DNA from: Methylobacterium indicum
Lineage (GTDB): Bacteria; Pseudomonadota; Alphaproteobacteria; Rhizobiales; Beijerinckiaceae
Direction: 5' to 3'
Length of the DNA stretch: 64,000 nucleotides
Assembly (NCBI RefSeq): GCF_001043895.1
Contig: NZ_JTHF01000111.1
Span: 26,553-90,552 of the forward strand
Position 1 is the stretch's first letter, and each line of letters begins with the position of its first letter. Below, piece after piece: positions 18,547-26,472 of the stretch. Under the pieces are notes generated by a model. That model worked only from the letters and a program-made list of their open reading frames with translations. It made no database searches and had not been told where the DNA came from. Position numbers and translations under genes: made by a program.

Positions 18547-21072
18547 ATGACCGATCGCAGCGAGAGACTGACCCTGCCGCTGATGGCGCTCGCCCTCGTG
18601 GCCCTGCCGCTCGGCCTGTCGGCGCTGGGCCTCACCCTCACCTCGGCCACCGACGTGGTGGTGTTCGCGGTGGCCTGCCTGGGCCTCAACATCCTGGTCG
18701 GGCAGACCGGCCTCGTCTCCTTCGGCCACGGCGCCTTCTTCGGTCTCGGCGCCTACGCGGCGGCGATCGGCCAGCGCCAGCTCTTCCCCGGCACCCTGCT
18801 GCCGCCGGTCCTGTTCGCCCTCGTCGTGGTGGCTCTCGTCGCCGCGCTCCTCGGCCTGCTGATCCTGCGGCGGCGCGGCGTCTACTTCTCGCTGCTGACG
18901 CTCGCGCTCTCCGCCCTCTCCTTCACGGTGGCGTTCCGCTGGACCGCGCTCACCGGCGGCGAGAGCGGCTATGGCGGCGTCGAGCGGACGCGTGTCCTCG
19001 GGCTCGACCTCGACGAGGCCTGGACCTGGTACGGACTCGTGGCCCTCGTCGGGTTCGTGGTGGTCTACGGGCTCGCGCGCTTCCGCCGCTCCACGCTCGG
19101 CACCGTGCTCGAGGCGATCCGCGAGAACGAGCAGCGGGCGCGCTTCCTCGGCTATCCGACCAAGCGCTACAAGCTCGCCGCCTTCACGGTCTCGGCCACC
19201 GTGACGGGGCTCGCCGGCACGTTGAGCGTCTTCACCCACCGCTTCGCCTCGGCCGAACCGCTCGGCACCGCCTTCTCGGGCGAATTGCTCGCCATGGTGG
19301 TGATCGGCGGCATGCGGGGCTTTGCCGGGCCGGCGATCGGCGCCCTGTTCTTCATCCTGTTTCGCGAGATGCTGTCGATCTGGACCGCCAACTGGCTGTT
19401 CTGGTTCGGCCTCCTGTTCGTCGGCTTCATCCTGTTCTCGCCCGACGGGCTCGTCGGCATCGGCCGGCGCGTGTGGCGCATGGTGCGCCCGCCCGCCACC
19501 GAGGATGCCGCCATGGCCGGCCGCAAGGCCGGGCTGCCGGAGAACCTGCCGGCCTTCCTGCGGCCGGACGGGGTCGTGGACGGCGTGATCCTGGCGGCGC
19601 GGGGCATCGCCAAGCGCTTCGGCGGCCTCAAGGCGGTCGACGGCGTCACGATCGCGGTGCGCGACCGGACGCTGCACGCCCTGATCGGCCCCAACGGTGC
19701 CGGCAAGACCACCGCCTTCAACCTGATCTCCGGGATGTACCGGCCCGATTCCGGCACCGTGACCCTCGCCGACCGGTCGATCGCCGGCTTTGCGCCGGAG
19801 CGGATCTGCGAGGCCGGCATCGGCCGCTCGTTCCAGATCACCAACCTGTTTCCGGCTCTCACCGTCGAGGACAACATCCGCCTCGCCGTGCAGGGGCGGC
19901 GGCCCGGCCGGTTCAACCCGTGGCGCGACGCCCGGGCCGACCGGGAGGCGGCGGCCGAGACCGCCGAGATCCTGCGCTGGCTCGGCCTCGCCGGGCTCGA
20001 ACGGGCGGAGGCCGGCTCGCTCTCCTATGGCGGCCAGCGCCTCCTCGACATGGGGGTGGCTCTGGCCACCAAGCCCCGGGTGCTGCTCCTCGACGAGCCG
20101 CTGGCCGGCCTCGCGGCAGCCGAGCGCACCCGCATCGGCGACATCATCAAGCGGGTCTCGACCGAGGTCCCGGTCCTGATGGTCGAGCACGACATCGACC
20201 GGGTCTTCCAGATCGCCGACGCCGTGACGGTGATGAACGAGGGCACGGTGCTGGTCGACGGCACGGTCGAGGATGCCCGCACCTCGCCGCGCGTGCAGGA
20301 GGTCTATATCGGCTCCGGCACCGCCGCGATGGCGGCGCGGGCCCGGCCGAGCGCCGCCGAGCCGCAGGTGCTGCTGTCGCTTCAGGGTGTCGACACCTTC
20401 TACGGCAAGAGCCACATCCTCTCGGGCGTCACCTTCGACGTGCATGCCCACGAGATCGTGGCGCTCCTCGGCCGCAACGGCGCCGGCAAGTCGACCTGCC
20501 TCAAGACCATCACCGGGCTCGCCCCCCACGCCGCCGGGCATCTCCGGCTCGGGGACGACATCCTCGACGGCCGCTCGGCGGCCTCCATCGCCCGGGCCGG
20601 CATCGGCTACGTGCCGCAGGGCCGCGGGCTCTTCGCCGGGATGAGCGTCGCCGAGAACCTGGAACTCGGCCGGCTCAAGCGCCGCACCGGCAACGGCGTG
20701 CACTGGGACGAGGAGCGGGTGCTCTCGTACTTCCCGCGCCTGCGCGAGCGCTGGCGCACCCCCGCCGACTACCTGTCGGGCGGCGAGCAGCAGATGGTGG
20801 CGGTGGCCCGCGCGCTCTCCGGCGACGTGCGGGTGCTGCTCCTCGACGAGCCGTTCGAGGGGCTGGCCCCGGCGGTGGTCGAGAGCCTGTTCGAGACCTT
20901 CGATGCCTTACGCCGCGAGGTCGCGATCGTCATCGTCGACCACAACCTCGACCTCGCGCTCGCCCTCTCCGACCGCACCGTGGCCCTGGAGCGGGGGCGC
21001 GTGATGCATGCCGGGCCCTCGCAGGCCCTGCGCGACGATCTTAGCCTTCGCCGTCAGGTGCTGTGGCTGTGA
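18547..21072 (+). CDS. fused LivM permease - LivG ATPase - LivF ATPase
   Basis: One 841-residue chain joins three subunits that are usually separate. Residues 1-320 are a LivM-like permease (CLGLNILVGQTGLVSFGHG). Residues about 350-590 are a LivG-type ATPase with Walker A GPNGAGKTT at 381, signature LSYGGQR and Walker B VLLLDEPLAGL. Residues about 605-841 are a LivF-type ATPase with Walker A GRNGAGKST at 642, signature LSGGEQQ and Walker B VLLLDEPFEGL. No stop or frame change occurs at either junction. ATG 18547 is used; GTG 18538, in a GTGA overlap with livH, is equally possible. With LivH and the binding protein it makes a complete importer. Confidence 0.93.
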   Translation: MTDRSERLTLPLMALALVALPLGLSALGLTLTSATDVVVFAVACLGLNILVGQTGLVSFGHGAFFGLGAYAAAIGQRQLFPGTLLPPVLFALVVVALVAALLGLLILRRRGVYFSLLTLALSALSFTVAFRWTALTGGESGYGGVERTRVLGLDLDEAWTWYGLVALVGFVVVYGLARFRRSTLGTVLEAIRENEQRARFLGYPTKRYKLAAFTVSATVTGLAGTLSVFTHRFASAEPLGTAFSGELLAMVVIGGMRGFAGPAIGALFFILFREMLSIWTANWLFWFGLLFVGFILFSPDGLVGIGRRVWRMVRPPATEDAAMAGRKAGLPENLPAFLRPDGVVDGVILAARGIAKRFGGLKAVDGVTIAVRDRTLHALIGPNGAGKTTAFNLISGMYRPDSGTVTLADRSIAGFAPERICEAGIGRSFQITNLFPALTVEDNIRLAVQGRRPGRFNPWRDARADREAAAETAEILRWLGLAGLERAEAGSLSYGGQRLLDMGVALATKPRVLLLDEPLAGLAAAERTRIGDIIKRVSTEVPVLMVEHDIDRVFQIADAVTVMNEGTVLVDGTVEDARTSPRVQEVYIGSGTAAMAARARPSAAEPQVLLSLQGVDTFYGKSHILSGVTFDVHAHEIVALLGRNGAGKSTCLKTITGLAPHAAGHLRLGDDILDGRSAASIARAGIGYVPQGRGLFAGMSVAENLELGRLKRRTGNGVHWDEERVLSYFPRLRERWRTPADYLSGGEQQMVAVARALSGDVRVLLLDEPFEGLAPAVVESLFETFDALRREVAIVIVDHNLDLALALSDRTVALERGRVMHAGPSQALRDDLSLRRQVLWL

Positions 21073-21112
21073 GTTCTTGTCTATGATCCGCCCCGAGGGA
21101 GAGTCGCCAACA

Positions 21113-22039
21113 ATGCCGACCGTCGCAATCGTCGGGGCCGGGCTGATCGGCCGGTCCTGGGCCGTGGTCTTCGCCCGGTCCGGCTTCACCGTCCGCCTGA
21201 CCGACATTCACCACGCGGCGCTCGACGCCGCGCCGGGGCATATCGCGGAGGCCCTGCGCCAGCTCGAGATCCACGGCCTCGTGGCGGACATCCCGGCGAT
21301 CCTCGCCCGGATCCGGACCTGCCCGACCCTCGCCGAGGCGGTGGAAGGGGTCGACCTCGTGCAGGAGAACGGCCCCGAGACGGTGGAGGCCAAGCGCGCG
21401 CTCTTTGCCGAGCTCGACGCGCTGTGCGGGCCCGACACGATCCTCGCCTCGTCGACCTCGGCCATCGTCGCCTCGCTGTTCACCGAGGGGCTGGCGGGGC
21501 GGGCCCGCTGCCTCGTCGGCCACCCGGTCAACCCGCCCCATCTCGTGCCGGTGGTGGAACTCTGCGGCGCGCCCTGGACCGATCCGGCCGTGATCGAGCG
21601 CGCCCGCGCCCTCTACGAGGCCGCCGGCCAGGCGCCGGTGACGGTGAACCGGGAGGTCGAGGGCTTCGTGCTCAACCGCCTCCAGGGCGCCCTGCTCTCG
21701 GAGGCCTTCCGCCTCGTCGCCGAGGGCGTGGTGAGCCCCGCCGACCTCGACCGGACGGTGGCCGAGGGGTTGGGCCTGCGCTGGTCCTTCCTCGGCCCCT
21801 TCGCCACCATCGATCTCAACGCGCCGGGCGGCGTCGCCGATTACGCCGCGCGCTATGGCGGCTTCTACGGCCGGCTCGCCGCCGATCCGGCCCCCGCCTC
21901 GGTGTGGTCGCCCGAGAGCGCCGCCCGCATCAATGCCGCCTGGGGCGGCGGCCCCGATCCCGCTTCACCGGCGGAGCGCAGCCGCCGCCGCGACGCGCGC
22001 CTCGCGGCGCTCATGGCGCACAAGCGCGCCCAATCCTAG
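21113..22039 (+). CDS. 3-hydroxyacyl-CoA dehydrogenase family, lambda-crystallin / L-gulonate dehydrogenase type
   Basis: NAD-dependent 3-hydroxyacid dehydrogenase, 308 residues. It matches the CRYL1 branch: GAGLIGRSWA (8-17), VQENGPE, SSTSAI, the active-site HPVNPPHLVPVVEL and EVEGFVLNRLQGALL with SEAFRLVAEGVVSP. Members oxidise free acids such as L-gulonate; bacterial relatives include carnitine dehydrogenase. The ATG at 21113 follows GGGAGAG. It is 40 bases after the transporter and 11 before the DUF849 gene, so it probably makes the 3-keto acid that the next enzyme cleaves. The actual substrate is unknown. Confidence 0.87.
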   Translation: MPTVAIVGAGLIGRSWAVVFARSGFTVRLTDIHHAALDAAPGHIAEALRQLEIHGLVADIPAILARIRTCPTLAEAVEGVDLVQENGPETVEAKRALFAELDALCGPDTILASSTSAIVASLFTEGLAGRARCLVGHPVNPPHLVPVVELCGAPWTDPAVIERARALYEAAGQAPVTVNREVEGFVLNRLQGALLSEAFRLVAEGVVSPADLDRTVAEGLGLRWSFLGPFATIDLNAPGGVADYAARYGGFYGRLAADPAPASVWSPESAARINAAWGGGPDPASPAERSRRRDARLAALMAHKRAQS

Positions 22040-22050
22040 GAGGAATTCCC

Positions 22051-22980
22051 ATGGCCAAACGGAAAGTCGTCATCACCTGCGCCGTCACCGGCGCGATCCA
22101 CACCCCCTCGATGTCGCCGCACCTGCCGGTGACTCCCGACGAGATCGCCGAGGCCGCGATCGGCGCGGCGGAAGCCGGCGCGGCGATCGTCCACCTGCAC
22201 GCCCGCGATCCGAAGACCGGCAAGCCCGACCAGTCGCCGGAGGCCTTCGAGCCGTTCCTGAAGGTCATCAAGCAGCGCTCGAACTGCGTGGTGAATCTCA
22301 CCACCGGCGGCGCGCCGACGATGGGCATCGACGAGCGCCTCGGGCCCGCAGCCCATTTCAAGCCGGAGGTCGCCTCGCTCAACATGGGGTCGATGAATTT
22401 CGGCCTCTACCCGATGCTGGAGCGTTTCAAGACCTTCCAGCACGACTGGGAGCAGCCCTACCTGGAGGGCTCGCGCGACCGGATCTTCAAGAACACCTTC
22501 GCCGACATCGAGCACATCCTGACCACCTGCGCCGAGAACGGCACCCGGTTCGAGGTCGAGTGCTACGATATCGGCCATCTCTACACGCTGTCCCACTTCG
22601 CCGATCGCGGCGTGATCAAGCCGCCCTTCTTCGTCCAGAGCGTGTTCGGCATCCTCGGCGGCATCGGCCAGCACCCGGAGGACGTCCAGCACATGAAGCG
22701 CACCGCCGACCGGCTGTTCGGCGCCGATTACCGCTGGTCGGTGCTGGGGGCGGGCCGCAACCAGATGACCATCGCCGCCCAGGCGATCGCGCTCGGCGGC
22801 AACGTCCGGGTGGGGCTGGAGGATTCGCTGTGGATCGGGCCGGGTCGGATGGCCGAGTCGAACGCCCAGCAGGTCTTGAAGGCGCGCCAGATCATCGAGG
22901 GCCTGGGGCTCGACGTCGCGACGCCGGACGATGCGCGGGAGATTCTTGGATTGAAGGGCGGGGATCGGGTGAATTTCTAG
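22051..22980 (+). CDS. beta-keto acid cleavage enzyme (BKACE, DUF849)
   Basis: Zn-dependent enzyme, 309 residues, of the family that reacts a beta-keto acid with acetyl-CoA to give acetoacetate and a new CoA ester. Metal-binding His48 and His50 (VHLHARDP) and the conserved Glu257 (VRVGLEDSLW) are present, as are NLTTGGAPTMG and NMGSMNFG. A perfect AGGAGG site precedes ATG 22051. As last gene of the presumed operon it supplies a C-C cleavage step for the keto acid made by the upstream dehydrogenase. Lysine fermentation and carnitine breakdown use family members, but the partners expected for those routes are absent. Confidence 0.9.
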   Translation: MAKRKVVITCAVTGAIHTPSMSPHLPVTPDEIAEAAIGAAEAGAAIVHLHARDPKTGKPDQSPEAFEPFLKVIKQRSNCVVNLTTGGAPTMGIDERLGPAAHFKPEVASLNMGSMNFGLYPMLERFKTFQHDWEQPYLEGSRDRIFKNTFADIEHILTTCAENGTRFEVECYDIGHLYTLSHFADRGVIKPPFFVQSVFGILGGIGQHPEDVQHMKRTADRLFGADYRWSVLGAGRNQMTIAAQAIALGGNVRVGLEDSLWIGPGRMAESNAQQVLKARQIIEGLGLDVATPDDAREILGLKGGDRVNF

Positions 22981-23007
22981 CCACCGCTCCCGCATTTTGA
23001 TTCTCAC

Positions 23008-23042
23008 CTCCGGCTACTGGAGCACCGCACCGATAGCCGGAG
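23008..23042 (+). terminator. hairpin after the DUF849 gene
   Basis: CTCCGGCTA (23008-23016) pairs perfectly with TAGCCGGAG (23034-23042) across a 17-base loop, 28 bases after the operon's last stop. No T-tract. The remainder of the 268-base gap shows no gene. Confidence 0.5.
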
Positions 23043-23248
23043 TGGTGCGACCTGCGTGATGGCGCGGAGGATTCGTCGACCGGGCGTTCCCCTGCCCGGC
23101 CGCCGACCGGGCGGTGGTGGCCGAAGCCCAACGCCATGACTACCGTTTTCGATCGCCCCGAGAGAGCGGCGCGGTCACCCTGGTCCGAGATCGCAAGGGC
23201 TTTGGACGGTGCCCGGACGATCGTCTTGCTCCGACATGCGAGCGGTCA

Positions 23249-24109
23249 TCAGATCATCGGCTTGCCGCCGGTCACCGCCACCGTGGCACCCGAGACGTAG
23301 CTCGCCTCCTCGCTCGCCAGCATCACGTAGACGGGCGCGAGCTCGACCGGCTGGCCGGGGCGCTTCATCGGCACCTGGGAGCCGAACTGGCGCACCTTCT
23401 CCTCGGGCATGGTCGAGGGGATCAGCGGCGTCCAGACCGGGCCGGGGGCGACGCAGTTCACCCGGATCTCCTTCTCGGCGAGCAACTGGGCCAGCCCGCC
23501 GGTGAAGTTCTGGATCGCCCCCTTGGTGGTGGCGTAGGCGAGCAATTGCGGGCTCGGCGCGTCGGCGTTGATCGACGTCGTGTTGATGATCGCCGCGCCC
23601 GGCCGCATGTGCGGCACCGCCGCCTTGGTCAGGTAGAACATCGCGTGGATGTTGGTGCGGAAGGTAACGTCCCACTCCTCGTCGCTCAGCTCCTCGATCG
23701 ACGACACGCTGGCCTGATGGGCGGCGTTGTTGACCAGCACGTCGACCCGCCCGAACGCCGCCACCGCCTTCTCGACGATGGCGCGGCAATGGGCCGGGTC
23801 CTTGATGTCGCCCGGAACCAGTACCGCTCGGCGGCCGGCGGATTCGACGAGCTTGGCGGTCTCGCGGGCATCCTCGTGCTCGTCGTAATAGGCGATCAGC
23901 ACGTCGGCCCCCTCGCGGGCGAAGGCCAGCGCCACCGCCTTGCCGATGCCGCTGTCGCCACCGGTGATGATCGCCTTGCGGTCGGCAAGCCGCCCCGAGC
24001 CTCGGTAGCGGGTCTCGCCGTAATCCGGCCTTGGGTCCATGTCGGCATCGCGGCCCGGCATCGGGATCGGCTTCTGGCGCCCGAACGGGGGCTTCGGGAA
24101 ATCGGTCAT
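23249..24109 (-). CDS. YghA-like SDR oxidoreductase
   Basis: 286-residue short-chain dehydrogenase of the long-N-terminus group (YghA and related stress proteins), with the leader MTDFPKPPFGRQKPIPMPG, TGGDSGIG (49-56), NNAA, Ser179, Tyr192 and Lys196 (YATTK). It ends GATVAVTGGKPMI. GGAG lies seven bases before the ATG. A candidate EcfG-type stress promoter lies upstream at 24144-24168. Physiological substrate unknown. Confidence 0.88.
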   Translation of the reverse strand: MTDFPKPPFGRQKPIPMPGRDADMDPRPDYGETRYRGSGRLADRKAIITGGDSGIGKAVALAFAREGADVLIAYYDEHEDARETAKLVESAGRRAVLVPGDIKDPAHCRAIVEKAVAAFGRVDVLVNNAAHQASVSSIEELSDEEWDVTFRTNIHAMFYLTKAAVPHMRPGAAIINTTSINADAPSPQLLAYATTKGAIQNFTGGLAQLLAEKEIRVNCVAPGPVWTPLIPSTMPEEKVRQFGSQVPMKRPGQPVELAPVYVMLASEEASYVSGATVAVTGGKPMI

Positions 24110-24143
24110 CGTCGGGCTCCGTCAGGTCCGGGAACGTCCAGCC

Positions 24144-24168
24144 AACTGGTGGGGAGTATCAGTGTTCC
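24144..24168 (-). promoter_or_regulatory. candidate EcfG general-stress promoter
   Basis: On the minus strand, GGAAC (24168-24164), 16 bases and AGTT (24147-24144) resemble the alphaproteobacterial EcfG consensus GGAAC-N16/17-CGTT, with one mismatch in the -10 element. The predicted transcript would start about 25-30 bases before the YghA-like ATG, a sensible position. Confidence 0.45.
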
Positions 24169-24182
24169 GGTCCCGCGCCTGC

Positions 24183-24213
24183 CTCGTGCACGAGCATCTT
24201 GCCCAATGGGCAA
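24183..24213. promoter_or_regulatory. two adjacent palindromes, possible operators
   Basis: CTCGTGCACGAG (24183-24194, perfect 12-bp) and TTGCCCA-A-TGGGCAA (24199-24213, perfect 7-bp arms) are four bases apart in the divergent gap between the YghA-like SDR and the PepSY gene. They are 66-97 bases before the PepSY start. Confidence 0.45.
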
Positions 24214-24279
24214 CCAAGTCGGGGGAGCGGCGTTTCCGGTGTCCCTGATGGATGGCCTCACACGCCCCCGGAGACCACG

Positions 24280-24885
24280 ATGCTGACCCGTTTCCTCGCC
24301 ACCGCCGGCGCCCTCGCCCTCACCACTGGCCTTGCCCTGGCCCAGACCACGGCCCCGACCGCCCCGACCGCCCCGACGGCGCCGGGCACCGCCCCGATGG
24401 CCACGACCGCCGCGCCGGATGCGACGAAGGACATGAAGGAGTGGCAGGCCGTCAAGCTCGCCAAGATCAGCCTGGCCGACGCCATCGCTACCGCCGAGAA
24501 GAAGGACGGCAACGGCCGCGCCATCGACGCCGACTTCGAGAAGGCCGACAGCAAGAACCCGATGCACTGGTCGATCAAGGTCGTCTATCCCGACGGCAAG
24601 CTGGTCGAGCACGGCATCAACGCCGAGACCGGCGCGCTCTACAAGAGCGAGAACCAGCCGATCGAGCGCTACTTCACCCGCCTGAAGGTCGCCGACTTCA
24701 ACAACGCCAAGGTCTCGCTGAAGGACGCCCTGGCGATCGCCGAGAAGCAGGCCGGCGGCGGCAAGGCCTACGAGGCCGAGGTCGAGCGCGAAGGCTCGGC
24801 CGTCGCCTACGAGATCAAGGTGGCGCTGGCCGACAAGGAGCAGGAAGTGAAGGTCGGGCCGGACGGTCAGATCATGAAGGACTAA
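24280..24885 (+). CDS. exported PepSY-domain protein
   Basis: 201 residues: a signal peptide (MLTRFLATAGALALTTGLALAQ), a linker of APT repeats, and two PepSY-like modules (SLADAIATAEKKDGNGRAID and SLKDALAIAEKQAGGGKAYE, each followed by a beta hairpin). PepSY modules occur in periplasmic regulators and peptidase propeptides. GGAG lies seven bases before ATG 24280. Function is not assignable; its neighbours suggest an envelope or stress role. An 11-bp hairpin follows. Confidence 0.85.
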   Translation: MLTRFLATAGALALTTGLALAQTTAPTAPTAPTAPGTAPMATTAAPDATKDMKEWQAVKLAKISLADAIATAEKKDGNGRAIDADFEKADSKNPMHWSIKVVYPDGKLVEHGINAETGALYKSENQPIERYFTRLKVADFNNAKVSLKDALAIAEKQAGGGKAYEAEVEREGSAVAYEIKVALADKEQEVKVGPDGQIMKD

Positions 24886-24898
24886 ACGGATCGGTCTC

Positions 24899-24925
24899 GG
24901 CGCCCCGTCCCCGTGACGGGGCGCC
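24899..24925 (+). terminator. strong hairpin after the PepSY gene
   Basis: GGCGCCCCGTC (24899-24909) and GACGGGGCGCC (24915-24925) form a perfect 11-bp stem with a CCCGT loop, 13 bases after the stop. No T-tract. Confidence 0.6.
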
Positions 24926-25039
24926 GGCCTCTCCCGAGGCCGTCGCGCCGCAGCCGTCAAGGTGGGTGCGACGGCCCCCCGGCCCCCATGCTAGGAAGCC
25001 GCAACGGCCCTGAAGGGCCGAAGGGCCAAGGGGGAAATC

Positions 25040-25687
25040 ATGAGCGTCTTCTTCGGCGAAAGCCATCGGCGCCTTCAGGACGAGCACGGCACGCGCCGTC
25101 TCGCCGACCGGCTGGAAGCGCACGCGCACGACGCGTTCGAGGCACCCGAGCGCGACTTCATCGCCGGCGCCACGATGGTCTTCCTCAGCACCGTCGACGG
25201 CAACGGCCAGCCCACCGTGTCCTACAAGGGCGGCCCCCCGGGCTTCGTGCGCATCACCGGCCCGAGCGAACTGGTCCTTCCGAGCTACGACGGGAACGGC
25301 ATGTTCCTGACCCTCGGCAATCTCGGGCAGAATCCCCGCATCGGCCTGCTCTTCATCGATTTCGAGAACCCGCACCGCCTGCGGCTGCACGGTACCGCGG
25401 CGCTCGCGGACGATCCCGACCTGCTCGCGCTCTATCCCGGCGCCGACCACGTCGTGCGGGTCTCGGTCGAAAGAATCTTCGTCAATTGCGGCCGCTACAT
25501 CCACCGGAGCCGGGCCACCGAGCTGTCGCCCCACCTGCCCGACGCGGACGGGCGCCAGCCCTTCCCGGCCTGGAAGCGGATCGACCTCTTCGAGGGGGCC
25601 CTGCCGGCGGGCGACGAGCAAAAGGTCGCCCGCACGGGCGGGACGATCCCGCTCGAGGCCTATCGCGGCGAGGCCGATCCGGGCTGA
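25040..25687 (+). CDS. pyridoxamine 5'-phosphate oxidase family FMN-binding protein
   Basis: 215-residue split-barrel flavoprotein. FLSTVDGNGQPTVSYKGGPPGFVR is characteristic of the PNPOx-like family, followed by DGNGMFLTLGNLGQNPRIGLLFIDF and NCGRYIHRS. These proteins bind FMN (sometimes F420 or haem) and reduce small molecules; they are not the vitamin B6 enzyme itself. GGGGGA precedes ATG 25040. It ends four bases from the convergent GNAT gene. Confidence 0.85.
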   Translation: MSVFFGESHRRLQDEHGTRRLADRLEAHAHDAFEAPERDFIAGATMVFLSTVDGNGQPTVSYKGGPPGFVRITGPSELVLPSYDGNGMFLTLGNLGQNPRIGLLFIDFENPHRLRLHGTAALADDPDLLALYPGADHVVRVSVERIFVNCGRYIHRSRATELSPHLPDADGRQPFPAWKRIDLFEGALPAGDEQKVARTGGTIPLEAYRGEADPG

Positions 25688-25691
25688 GGCG

Positions 25692-26198
25692 TCAGGCTCC
25701 GCCGACGACGCTGCCGCCGGCCTCGGCAAGCGCCCCCTCGCGCAGCTCGAGACCCAGGAACCGACCCGGATCGACCGGGCCCGGCAGGATGAGCTTGCGC
25801 GGCGGCAGCACCCGGAAGCCGAAGCGGGCGTAGTAGGGCGCGTCGCCGACCAGGATGACGAGGCCGTGCCCGCCCTCGCGCGCCGCATCGAGGGAGGCGC
25901 GCATCAGGGCGCCGCCGATGCCGCGGCTGCCGAAGGCCGGATCGACGGTGAGCGGCCCGAGCACCAGGAGCGGGCTCGATCCCGCCCGGGCCGGCGAGAC
26001 CCGGACCGAGCCGACGAGCAGCGTGCCGACGAGGGCGGTGAACGAGAGGTCGGCGAGATGGGACACGCCCTCGCGCAGCCGGAAGGCGGTGCGGGCGTAG
26101 CGGCCGGGGCCGAAGGCGCGTTCGTGCAGGCGCTCGATGGCGTCGTTGTCGCGCGGGGATTCGGGCCGGATGACGAGGGGAAGCGTGGTCACGGGCAC
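25692..26198 (-). CDS. GNAT family N-acetyltransferase
   Basis: 168 residues with the acetyl-CoA-binding segment LTVDPAFGSRGIGGALM and the motif DAPYYARFGFRVLPP, as in YhbS-type acetyltransferases. The substrate is unknown. It starts with GTG at 26198 (MPVTTLPLVIRPE); an in-frame GTG two codons later is possible. Convergent with the FMN-binding protein gene and divergent from the amino acid transporter. Confidence 0.85.
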   Translation of the reverse strand: MPVTTLPLVIRPESPRDNDAIERLHERAFGPGRYARTAFRLREGVSHLADLSFTALVGTLLVGSVRVSPARAGSSPLLVLGPLTVDPAFGSRGIGGALMRASLDAAREGGHGLVILVGDAPYYARFGFRVLPPRKLILPGPVDPGRFLGLELREGALAEAGGSVVGGA

Positions 26199-26393
26199 AC
26201 TCTGGGCGGGGCGTCGATGAGGAAGGGCGGATCGGTCAGCCGATCCGTCGTCGCGCCTCTGCCCTCGGGGCCATCGTTCTCACTCCTGGCGAGCGGCGCG
26301 CCCGCGGCGGGCGCATCGCCCGCGGGGGCGCCATAGCAGCGCTTTCCTGTGAGTGCAAACCGCCGGTGGCATGCCGCTCGCATGCCGCAAGCC

Positions 26394-26407
26394 TGCAAGC
26401 GCTTGCC
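26394..26407. promoter_or_regulatory. LacI-family-like operator
   Basis: TGCAAGCGCTTGCC contains the perfect 12-bp palindrome GCAAGCGCTTGC (26395-26406) with a central CG. It fits the LacI/GalR-family pattern TGnAAnCGnTTnCA at every fixed position but the last. It lies 66 bases before the binding protein gene of the polar amino acid importer. No LacI-family gene is present in the window. Confidence 0.45.
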
Positions 26408-26472
26408 TTGAGGGTCGCCTTGCGGGTTAGCTGCGCGTGGGAACGCCTCAACGGTCCGGGAACGACGCCACA

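Noticed and set aside
18466..20703. Long open frame on the minus strand opposite the fused Liv gene
   Set aside because: No domain resemblance; it is a codon-position shadow of the permease and ATPase coding sequence.
21113..22039. Carnitine 3-dehydrogenase as the specific function
   Set aside because: It belongs to the same superfamily, but the sequence is closer in style to lambda-crystallin/L-gulonate dehydrogenases, and no other carnitine genes are present.
22981..23248. Small gene in the gap after the DUF849 enzyme
   Set aside because: The only frame is Arg/Pro/Ser-rich on the minus strand, overlaps the end of the DUF849 gene and lacks a ribosome binding site.
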